A stretch of 64,000 nt of DNA, from positions 186,001 through 250,000 of the forward strand of contig OY725498.1 of NCBI GenBank assembly GCA_963281255.1, given 5' to 3'. The notes beneath the pieces were generated by a model, which was not told where the DNA came from, searched no databases, and saw only the letters and a list, made by a program, of their open reading frames with translations. The number at the start of each line of letters is the position of its first letter. Position 1 is the stretch's first letter. Shown here piece after piece: positions 47,299 to 57,407 of this stretch. The position numbers and the translations under genes were made by a program. The DNA comes from Aphrocallistes beatrix. Its lineage: Eukaryota; Porifera; Hexactinellida; Sceptrulophora; Aphrocallistidae.

Positions 47299-48061
47299 AT
47301 ATATTAAAACAATTAGGATTTTTTTGTTTGTTTGTTTGTTTGTTCGAATTGGTTGAAGAATGGGCAAGCCATAGAGATACGAAAATTGGCATGTAGGTGT
47401 CAAATGATGAATCTAGGATTAAGTTCGAAGATCTAAGCGAAATGTTCACACCTCGCCGATATAGGTGACAAAATGTGCTGACAAATCAAATTCGATTATT
47501 TCATAATGAAAATACATTGGAATAGTACTCGTAGTTAATTATGCATACAATCGAAAGAACTATTTGTGATTGAAATCCATTGGTTTATGTGAGAACCAAT
47601 CAAATATCAATCTTTTATAATGCCATTCACACGTTTCTATTTCATATAAATGATTGAATACTGCTATTTTGAGTCTATAATTTGATTGTTAACAACAATT
47701 AAAGTGTGTTATATGCTACGATCAATCAATTCGATCATAAAATAACTTCTAACGACATGGACTGAAATAGATTATTTAAGTATATTAATCTTCAGCAATG
47801 TGAACTTTGTGTATTCAAATTGAGCCTACATTCAGGATTAGTTGACTTAATATGAAGTAAATTATATTTATAACGAAACAAAATTTCTGCTACAGTTCTG
47901 ATTTCATTAATGTAACCGTAGACAAATGACAATCCAGCGTACTTAGTATAAAACAAGAAAGCGACGTATTGTTTCTCTAATATTTCCAAGCGCCCACTGG
48001 GTAAATCTGCGGACACGCAGTGTCTGCAAGCCACGCAGCGCAAGCAAGCCAAGCGCGCTTG
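47299..48061 (+). mobile_element. Helitron-like A copy in GZ9 intron 1
   Basis: Ends CCAAGCGCGCTTG. It is separated from the next A element by only TA, i.e. T (3' flank) plus A (5' flank). Confidence 0.6.
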
Positions 48062-48063
48062 TA

Positions 48064-48526
48064 TCTTATATATTAAAACGCTATGATTGTTTTTTTGTTT
48101 GTCCGAATTGGTTGAAGAATTTGCAAGTTGTGGAGATACGAAAATCCATATAAGAAATTACATTACGTAACAAAAGTGTTGTCACTCTATATTATTTATC
48201 ATTATGCTCGATTGATATCGAACCAATAGTAATCAAATACAAAACTTTAACCTGTCGTTAGCTATCACGCATTACTATATTTTATGACATCTCACAATTT
48301 GCGAAATGGGCTCTTCCTTTCCCAATATCAAATTTAAATTTGTGAAGATGAAATGTGACAACACTTTTGTTACACCATGTATTTGTTAACTTATGCTCAC
48401 AATACTGATATAAATCAAACAATTCCCAAAGAAAGGTAGATTGTGTAATTCCAGGGGCCCGTAGGGCGACTCTGTGGACACGTAGTGTCCACAAGCCGCG
48501 CAACGCAAGGAAGCGAAGCGCACTTG
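48064..48526 (+). mobile_element. Helitron-like A variant with a different interior
   Basis: Starts TCTTATATATTAAAACGC and ends GAAGCGCACTTG before T, but the central 300 bp differ from other A copies. Confidence 0.55.
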
Positions 48527-48532
48527 TAAATA

Positions 48533-48820
48533 TTTGTAGTGAATTGATTGAAGAAACTGCCTGTCATAGAAAGCTAATTTTTGGCATGTGGGAGTCTTTT
48601 GGCTATGGCTCCAGTAAGTTCTGAGCTCAGAGCATAACTCAGCAATTATAAGGGATAGAAGGCTGAAATGTTAATAGAATCTGTATACTAACATACCACA
48701 CATATGATGCAACAATCATCAAAAATTAACGACACATCACCTTTTTATGACGCCATCATTACGCATCAAAAAATTTTAAATTGACAAATTTGTTGATTTT
48801 TCGAGTGATATCGATCATGA
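48533..48820 (+). mobile_element. 3'-truncated Helitron-like B copy
   Basis: Head GAATTGATTGAAGAAACTGC and CTTTTGGCTATGGCTCCAGT as in B1. It stops near CGAGTGATATCGAT, before the GC-rich end. Confidence 0.5.
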
Positions 48821-48840
48821 CAAAAGGACAGACCTATATA

Positions 48841-49028
48841 CAGTAGAACTCGGTTAGTATGTACTCGGGATACAACGTACTTCGGCTTAGTACGTACTCA
48901 TTTCTCTTTCCCAGAATTCATTTATTATATAGATTCCTATGTAATATCAACTCGATTAGTACGTACTTACGGATAGTACGTACTTTTTTCCGCTACCCGG
49001 AGTGGTACGTACTAACCGAGTTCTACTG
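48841..49028. mobile_element. Complete 188-bp pogo-like MITE
   Basis: Ends CAGTAGAACTCGGTTAGTA and ACTAACCGAGTTCTACTG are near-perfect inverted repeats flanked by TA. GTACGTACT is repeated inside. Confidence 0.65.
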
Positions 49029-51499
49029 TATATATATATATATATATAGCCTTGTTATTGTTAGTAATATTATTTCCAAATCCTCCTAATTTTATATATT
49101 GCTTTATAGCAGTTATTTTTGAGAGAAGGTGGTAAGATTTGAAATCACAAAACATGTACTAGTAGGAAACTTTCGGGAAAACATTGGATTGCAAACTACT
49201 AATAATAGATACTGTTCAGAAGTGTGCAATGAACTCACTGAAGTGTTCCACTCTAACTATTATACTTGTTCAAGAACTTCACATCATAAACTAGCGAGTG
49301 TTTTAACGCAATATATAATATACCATTGCTTGGTTAACCATCCAGTTTTTGTAATTGTGTCAATCATAGGCAGGAAGGAGTTCATTGATTTGAGGATTGG
49401 GGATGATATGAAGCGGATTGACTATGTGAGAGAGTTAAAGATAGCTATTGACTCCTCAGATCTCAAGAAACATATTAATGAGACATTCCATGAAACAGAT
49501 TTTACTGTCAAAGAATTTCGCACAGAGAACTATCCTAAAAATAGTCAAGCTTACTTAATCGAAGCAGAATTCTACTGCAGAAAAGCTCGAGAGTACAGAG
49601 CGAAGGAACTAACAGCAGCAATAGAGGTTGAACATTATGAAGATCTCGAGAAAATGTATTCTACAGATAAAGAAAGTAGAGACATTAAAGAACAGTCGAA
49701 GAAGGTAAGTTTATTTCTCGAAGTTTGTTTGTTTATCAAAATATTGTCTGCTTTCAGTATTATGTTCAAATTTGTGTATGATAAAACATGTATACTTTAG
49801 GTAATACAAAAGTATCGAAAAGTAGTGAAAGGCTATTCAGAGGTATTCTACTACTGTATACATGAAGCTGTATACTGGAAACTGAAAGCTGAGATCTACA
49901 ACAATAGTGAACAGGACAAGAAACGAATACAAGACCCCACGAAATCCAGCAGTTGTAATATACACTCAGAGAATGACGTCACTAAATACGTGTACATTCC
50001 TACTGATAAGAAAAATATCGACCCAGATAATTTTGATTTGGAATTAACTAAAGTTGGTTTAGGAGCTCGTAGCGGAGTGGATAATGTGATGCTAGTCGTG
50101 AAAGAGTTTGAAGAGTGCAAAGAGCAGAATACTCTTGACATGATAGAGAGGTTGAGTTTCTATGGAGGAGAGTTTAAGGATAGGGGTATGGTGATGGTAA
50201 CGAATGAGCTTAAACTGATAGATGACGATCAACCCGACGATATCCCTGAAACAGAAGAGAAATATTTCAAAAACGAAGCAAGGTCTGATGAGTACTCGGA
50301 TATTCTTAAAATTTTAACCAACGAAAATAAAGTTTTCACTTATGAGAAAAGGAAAATTGATGAATCGAGAATGAGATCTCAAATGGGAGAATTTTCAAAC
50401 AAGAAGGAGACGACAAACAATGCATTGATAACTTCCGAAAGATTCAAAACTTATCAAAAATAGTTCAACGTGCCACTGAGGGTGTTAAGTTCACGAGTAA
50501 GCTGACTCAGACTGGAATGAATTTGTACAGGAATATGCATACGGCCAGTAAGGGAGTGGATATCCAAGTTGATAAGAGGACGATTGATCAAGTTTGGGAA
50601 GCGAGAGGCTATGTGGATAAATTAAGAATAGAAGAGGCACAATATGTCGAAGGGAGACGGAGAATAGAAACTGGACAGAGGTATAATACTCAGATGGAAA
50701 AGCATAGAGTGAATCAAGCGGAAGCTAACAGAAGAATTGAAGAAGAACGAAGACGCATTCTTGAAATTGAAATGGAAAAACGGAGACTGGAACAAGCTGA
50801 AAGGGATAGAAGACGTGAAGAGGAACGGGAGAGAGAGCGAGAAAGAGAAAAGATGGAGAGAGATAGGAAATTAAGGCAAGAAATCAAAACACGAACTGAG
50901 AAATTTGAACGAATTCGAAGTAATGGAGAAGATCAGTTGAAAGATATTAAAAAATGGTTAGATGAATGCGAGAAAAAAGATCACGAAAAGTATTTAGAGG
51001 TTAAACGTAGATACGAAGAACTTGAAAACATTATGAAGAAACCCTCATTTGACGATGAAGATTTAGAAAGAAAGCTTAGCAACCTGAATAAATTAATAAT
51101 TGAAGCAGAGACTTGGAACATGGATGTCAGAGAATTGCATCGTGATCAAATAAACGCAGCAGAAATTATTTTGGCTTTAATTGCAGCAGTTGTTGGTACA
51201 GTAGGAGGCGTTGCAGGAGGTGGAGTAGGTGTTGTTGGAGGTGCTGTGGCAGGAGCAGGAGTAGGTGCAGTAGTTGGGTTAATTGGTGGACCAGCTGGGA
51301 TACTGGTAGGAGGAGCAGTAGGAGGAGCTGTAGGAGGAGTTGTAGTAGGAGCTGTAGGAGCAGTTACTGGAGCTGTGGGAGCTGTGGCTTACATTTTTGG
51401 GTGGTGGAAGTAATTTGAGGTTTTGGTAGTCTATCTTACGTTTTTGTTTTTCAAAATTTACTTTGCTTGTAACCTTTCAAAATTTACTTTGATTATAAC

Positions 51500-52400
51500 C
51501 TAGGTTATTATTATAAAGTCTGTTCACCAACTGAAACATCAATACCAAATAGGCACCGTCTGAGAATAATTATATCTAGGTTAATATTAGTGTTGGAGTT
51601 TAGTACAGCTCTTATACAGTGGTGTTCTGCATCAGTCATCATGATATGGTGTGCACTTTTTTCGCAAAATCTCTTCACTTCCAAATTTTATAGACGTATG
51701 TTAATATTTTTACAGCCCCACTGCAAAGATTGGTTGAATATGTAATAATATCTCACCGAAGAGTGTAGGATATCTCACTGTTAAATCCAATTCTTCCCTT
51801 TTGATAGTACTGTATAATAATGTGAATATTTGATATTTTATTTGGCAAAACTTCACCCTGATTTAGTGATATATAGTTATACAAAATTAAAAAGTTTAAG
51901 TCATCCGACAGTATTTGTATTTCTGATAATACATTATTAAGCTCAATCCATATTTTTGGAAAATGATGTGAGTATTCAACTGCCTTTGTGTTCGAAATTT
52001 CAAGGTTGATGAACAGACTTTATTATAACATAATTTATACTCCAATGTTTGTATTTTAATTGTTCAGTTTGTTCTATTTGCATGTGTTTTCCTCCAATTA
52101 TTTACGCTAGAAAATCTATAATTATCATTATACTATATTCCTCACATGTGACTTCGTTAGTAATAGCTATTGTTTTCTCTTATTTCATTTTGAATCAAGC
52201 TGATTATCTATCCTTATCTTTGCTGAATGTTGCTTTAATGTTGCTCGATTATCCGAACAGTGTTCAACTATAATTCCAAAATGAAATACAGTGGATCTCG
52301 CTAAATATCATACCTCTCGTGCATGAGCGTTATGCCATTATCCGTGGTATTCATCATGAGGCCAGTTTCCTGCTTTATGTCACTTCTCTTGAAATGTCAC
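51500..52400. repeat. GZ9 3' flank, mosaic of duplicated segments
   Basis: 51500-52135 matches copies 1 and 2 of the GZ 3' flank; 52140-52400 switches to the 3' flank of the second kinase-like gene. No gene seen. Confidence 0.5.
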
Positions 52401-52627
52401 ACACAAAATGAGTGCTAATATCATTGGAGAGGTTTTAAGCATAATCTTAGTAATGTGATTCTAACATCCATGCTCCAGCATATTCTGAGCATGAAATTGA
52501 TACGCATCTAAATTGTGGAGAAATCTAATAGGACACATTCAAACAATAAGTATGCCTTCTCACTCTGTATTTCACTTGTTTAGAAATAATATGTGATTAA
52601 AACGATCTTGTTTAGTATTGGATTCAA

Positions 52628-52728
52628 CTGTAGAATGCCCACTTGGGACACAGTGTCCCCGATATCGCAGATGTCTCTCAGTCATTTTCTATGACACTGA
52701 AGTCATATAAATGCTGGGCATTCTACAG
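52628..52728. mobile_element. 101-bp MITE, copy 2
   Basis: Ends CTGTAGAATGCCCA / TGGGCATTCTACAG; about 90% like copy 1. It lies 106 bp upstream of GZ10 exon 1. Confidence 0.65.
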
Positions 52729-53333
52729 TTAATCATCTAATTCATAATAAACAATTATGGGCGAAAATTATTTTTAAGGTTTCAAGCTTGTTTATGAAAA
52801 GAATACATTTTAATTGAGACAAATTAGCTGAGTATGGCAGGGAGGAAACCTATCGAGGGAGAAATGTCAGAGAGTGACATTGAGTTCTTCAGACGTGAGT
52901 TGAAAAGCAGAGAACCTAGCCAGCTGACTCTAATCACTGGGACAGGAGACGAAGCTCAGAAGGTATTAAGGGATATGATAGATTCAGGAGCTAGCATACA
53001 GGATGGTAAGTTGTCAGAGAAACACGAGTCAGCTGTTGATGGGAACAAAATGAAGATCGAACAGACAATTCGAATTGAAGAGAGCATAGCACAGGGCAGT
53101 ACCATGCCAGGAATGACACTAAGGGCCAGAAGAGGACAAATGAAGCGACAAACTGGTGAGAACTTCATACTTAATAATTATTCATGGAAATACGATATGC
53201 ACAAATACCTACATATATACATTTAAGCTAGAGAATCATAGACAGTTGATACCAGAAGAAAGGAGGTAGGATACTGTCTATTGGTGGGGTGAGGGAGGGT
53301 GAGGCCAGGCGTAGCACAGGCCAAAAAAGAATT

Positions 53334-53382
53334 TGAGTATGCCCTACCCGTGATGGGGCATACGGTGGGGCATACTCAAACC
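53334..53382. repeat. Short inverted repeat in GZ10 intron 1
   Basis: GAGTATGCCC and GGGGCATACTC face each other around CTACCCGTGATGGGG, within GC-richer DNA of unknown origin (53240-53560). Confidence 0.5.
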
Positions 53383-54093
53383 AAAACAACATAATTCAAT
53401 AGCAAAATGTAAAAAATGTTCAGCCATCATCCCTTTTTGATACAGCACGAAGGCTATCCACTGTGTAAAAATACCACAGCTATTAAAAAAAGAAATGTGT
53501 GCTCCATCTCTAATAGGCAGTGACACATGGTGCCGAGCTAACACCGCCATTTATACTGTCCATTTCACAAGGACATTTCCTCATAGCAGCTGGCAAAATT
53601 AAATATGTTTTTACACATAGGTATTGATTTATAAGTACGTACATTTCACGATAGGAATTAGATCTCAATCAATACTATGAATTACTTTTGTATTTCTCAA
53701 TGTATCAAGAGAAATACAATTTTATAGTTTTGCAATCGATAGATAGGAAAAAGTCAATCGACTTGAGGATTGGAGATGATATGAAGCAGATTGACATTGA
53801 GAAAGAGTTGAAGAGAGCTATTGATACTTCAGATCTCAAGAAACATATTGACGAGACATTCCAAGAAACAGATTTTAGTGCCAAAGAATTTCACACAGAG
53901 AACTATCCTAAAATAGTCAGGCCTACTTAATCGAAGCAGAATTCTACTGCAAAAAAGCTCGAGAGTACAGAGCGAAGGAAAAAGCAGCCACAGCAGAAGC
54001 TGAATATTACGGAGATCTCGAGAAAATGTTTGCTATAGATAAAGATAGTCGAGACCTTAAAGAACAGTCAAAGATTGTGAGTTCATTACTCAA

Positions 54094-54821
54094 CAAGCGC
54101 GCTTCGCTTGCTTGCGCTGCTTGCAGACACTGCGTGTCCGCAGATTTACCCAGTGGGCGCTTGGGTATATTAGAGAAACAATACGTCGCTTTCTTATTTT
54201 ATACTAAGTTCGCTGGATTGTCATTTGTCTACGGTTAAATTAATGAAATCAGAACTGTAGCAGAAATTTTGTTTCGTGATAAATATAATTTACTTCGTAT
54301 TAAGTCAACTAATCCTGAATGTAAGCTCAATTTGAATACACAAAGTTCACATTGCTAAAGATTATTATACTTAAATAATCAATTCCAGTCCATGTCGTTA
54401 AAAGTTATTTTATGATCGAATTGATTGATCGTAGCATATAACAGACTTTAATTGTTGCTAACAATCAAATTATAGACTCAAAACAGCAATATTTAATCAT
54501 TTACATGAAATAGAACTTTTTTGTTTTTACAAAAAGCTGATGATTGATTGGTTTTCACATAAACCAATGAATTTCAATCACAAATAGTTCTTTTGATTGT
54601 ATGCATAAGTCACTACAATTTTATTCCAATGTATTTGCATTATAAAATAATCGAATTTGATTGGTCAGCACATTTTTGTCACCTATCTCGGCGAGGTGTG
54701 AGAATTTCGCTTAGATCTTCATTTGACACCTACATGCCAATTTTCGTATCTCTACGACTTGTCAATTCTTCAATCAATTCGGACAAACAAACAAAAAATC
54801 CTAGTGTTTTAATATATAAGA
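54094..54821 (-). mobile_element. Helitron-like element A6 (728 bp) in GZ10 intron 2
   Basis: On the minus strand A|TCTTATATATTAAAACAC to GAAGCGCGCTTG|T, complete. It starts 18 bp after the exon 2 donor and ends 93 bp before exon 3. Absent from the same intron of GZ9 and GZ11, which are about 100 bp long. Confidence 0.7.
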
Positions 54822-56577
54822 TGTTCACTTATTAGTAAACAATTGCTACTTTCATCTGTTTAATAATTTCTATTCGATTCAAATTTTTTGTATGATAAAA
54901 TATATGTACCATAGGTATCACACAAGTATCGAAAAGTAGTGAAAGGCTATTCAGAGGTATTCTACTACTGCATTCAAGAAGCTATCTACTGGAAACTGAA
55001 AGCTGAGATCTACAGCAATAGTGAACAGGACAAGAAATGTATACAAGACCCCACCAAATCCAGTAGTTGTAAAATACACTCAGAGAATGACGTCACTAAA
55101 TATGTGTACATCCCTACTGATAAGAAGAATATCAACCCAGATATTTTTGATTTGGAATTAACTAAAGTTGGTTTAGGAGCTCGTAACGGAGTGGATAATG
55201 TGATGTTAGTCGTGAAAGAATTTGAAGAGTGCAAAAGAGAGGATACATTTAACATGATGTCGAAGCTAGGTTTCCATGGAGGAAAGTTTAAGGACAGAGG
55301 TATGGTGATGGTAACGGAGGAAAGTAAGCTGATAGATGACGATCAAGCGGAAGATTTCCCTGAAACAGAATCGCAGTATTTCAGAAACGTGGCTAGGTCT
55401 AATGACTACTCAAATATTTTAAAAACTTTAACAGCCGAAAACAGAGTTTTCAGTTTCGATAAGAAGAGAGTTGATGAACCGAAAATGCGAACCGAAATGG
55501 GAGAATTCTTCAAACAAGAAGGGGAAGACAAACGATACATTGACAACTTCCGAAAGATCCAAAACTCTTCAAAGATAGTTCAACGTGCGACTGAAGGTTC
55601 TAAATACACGAGTGGGCTGGCTCAGATTGGAATGAATGTGTACAGGAATATGTATACGGCGAGTAAGGGAGTGGATATCCAAGTTGATAAGAGGATGATT
55701 GATCAAGTTGTGATAAATCACGTTCGGAAGGCAAGAAATGATGTGAATAAATTGCGAATAGATGAGACAAGATATGTAAAAACTGAACAAAACAGAGAAA
55801 TTGAAACAAAACTTGAAGAACGGAAGCGCGAATATGAAATCGAGATGGCGAGACGGAGATTGGAAGAAATAGAAAGGGAAAGAAGACGTAGAGAGGAACG
55901 GGACAGAGAACGAGAGAGAGAAGAGAGGGAGAGGCAAGGGAACTGTGAACGAGAAATCAAAAATGCTGAAAGAAAACTTGCAAGTATTCGATCTAACGGA
56001 GAAGGGATGTTGAAAGACATCAAAAAATGGTTAGAAAGTTTCGAGCAAAAATATGATCCAAAGTATTTGGAAGTTCAAGAAGGATACGAAGAACTTGGAA
56101 ACATGCCTAGAGATTTTATATTTGGCGGTAATGATCAAGAAACACTGAACAGTCTCAGAAGTTCAATAACTGAATTAGAGACTTGGAATATGAAGGCTAG
56201 AGATCTCTACCGTCAAACACTACATATTGTTAAATCAACAGTTACGTCTGTTGCGACGGCGGCAACGATTGGTGCACTCGCTGGGAGCTTGGCTGGACCT
56301 GCGGGTATTGTGGTAGGAGGAGTTGTTGGGGGAGTGGGTGGGGCAGTAGTTGGAATTGCAAGGTATTTTTGGTGGAGTTAATCTGCAACATTTTTATAAA
56401 TTTGATATTTTTCCCAATGTTTGTATCAAGTTTAGAGAGAATAGTTCTAATTCTGCGTACCACCACCAATCTAGTTTGTTGAATTTTATGATGATTAACT
56501 CTATGTTACATTACTGTACCGGATTGTGTATGTATTCTTATGGATAGGACTGATAGTTAAAGGGCTTTCTTATAGTA

Positions 56578-57136
56578 CTGTTGCGTGGAATTCTGAGACG
56601 CATATAATTTTGAGACACTAGTGTTATCGAACCATGGATTGCGTAGAATTTGAGACTGAGTTCACTAGCTACGTATATAATCTCAATATTATTAATTCAT
56701 ACCCAATATTTCACTTGACCTGATTTTTTGCTTTCATTATGCCCCTGTTATTAATATAAAACTTGTTTCAGCCCCACTGCCCACATCAATAATTAGCTGC
56801 CACATATATTGCCGTTATTTCAATCAGCATTTCAGGTGTAAGGGTATTGATTACGAATGACTGGGATATATACAATCAACATAATTAGTTATGATGTAGA
56901 ATATCACCCGCCCACACCTCTCATTGATGGTTCTTTTGGAGCTGAATCAAGTTTTATATTAATAGCAGGAGCAGAATGAAAGTAAAAAATCAGGTCAAGT
57001 GAAATCTTGAAAAATTGGTATGAATTAATAATATTGAGATTATATACGTAGCTAGTGAACCAAAATTCTACGCAATCCATGGTTCGATAACACTAGTGTC
57101 TCAAAATTCTATGCGTCTCAGAATTCCACGCAACAG
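56578..57136. mobile_element. 559-bp foldback element
   Basis: Arms of about 190 bp, beginning CTGTTGCGTGGAATTCTGAG and ending in its inverted copy, match closely over GGTTCGATAACACTAGTGTC and TATATAATCTCAATATTATT, around a loop of about 160 bp. No coding capacity and no obvious target duplication. Lies between GZ10 and GZ11. Confidence 0.7.
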
Positions 57137-57184
57137 CCCTAAAGATTTCGAATACACTAGACTCTTAGCTGGGACACTAGTCCA

Positions 57185-57246
57185 GTTATTTAGGGCGTAA
57201 AGTGTCCGCAAGCCGCCAGCGCAAGCAGGCGAAGCGCACGCTTGTT
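57185..57246 (+). mobile_element. Remnant of a Helitron-like 3' end
   Basis: AAGTGTCCGCAAGCCGCCAG and GCAGGCGAAGCGCACGCTTG before T; only the terminal 60 bp remain, 160 bp upstream of GZ11. Confidence 0.5.
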
Positions 57247-57407
57247 TTGAATAAATATTGTATTTACTAAATATTTACTAGATTAAAAGATGAGGATTTG
57301 ATAAACATCCCAATTCAATGAACAACTATAACATGCGTAAACATCCATTTTTGTGGCTTTAAGGTGTATTTACTAAGATATACTTCAATCGAAACAAATT
57401 AGTTTAG

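Larger units (their letters stand above)
46285..51413 (+). pseudogene. GZ9: three-exon family gene, coiled-coil type, one frameshift
   Basis: Exons are 46285-46606, 49370-49704 and 49801-51413. Intron 1 (2.8 kb) is stuffed with at least four Helitron-like copies and a pogo-like MITE. Exon 2 begins after ATAG with GC, giving Gly in place of the usual Asp at the junction, and is of the longer type (335 nt, ending DIKEQSKK), as in GZ10 and GZ11. In exon 3 one base is missing in the run around 50391-50396 (GAATTTTC where relatives have GAATTCTTC), shifting the frame to a TAG at 50461-50463; the correct frame resumes and stays open to 51413. One lost base in a short homopolymer could be a sequencing error, in which case the gene is intact. 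The tail is similar to GZ8 and ends FGWWK. Confidence 0.68.
52834..56381 (+). pseudogene. GZ10: three-exon family gene, one-base loss in exon 2
   Basis: Exons are 52834-53155, 53743-54076 and 54915-56381. Exon 2 is 334 nt, against 335 in GZ11: one A is missing from the run at 53910-53913 (CCTAAAATAG instead of CCTAAAAATAG). This creates a stop within a few codons, although the rest of exon 2 (EFYCKKAREYRAKEKA and the DLKEQSKI end) is preserved in the other frame. As the loss is in an A run, error in the assembly is possible. Exon 3 is open (489 codons): family half, Glu/Arg coiled coil, a Gly-zipper tail (GSLAGPAGIVVGGVVGG) and an aromatic end RYFWWS. A complete Helitron-like element sits in intron 2 without touching either splice site. 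Exon 1 starts after GAGT rather than TTTAG. Confidence 0.7.

Noticed and set aside
47792..48052. 80-codon frame recurring in A elements (also 45347-45586 and 54026-54238)
   Set aside because: Recurs only because the elements are recent copies. It spans the GC-rich 3' end and has no recognisable domain.
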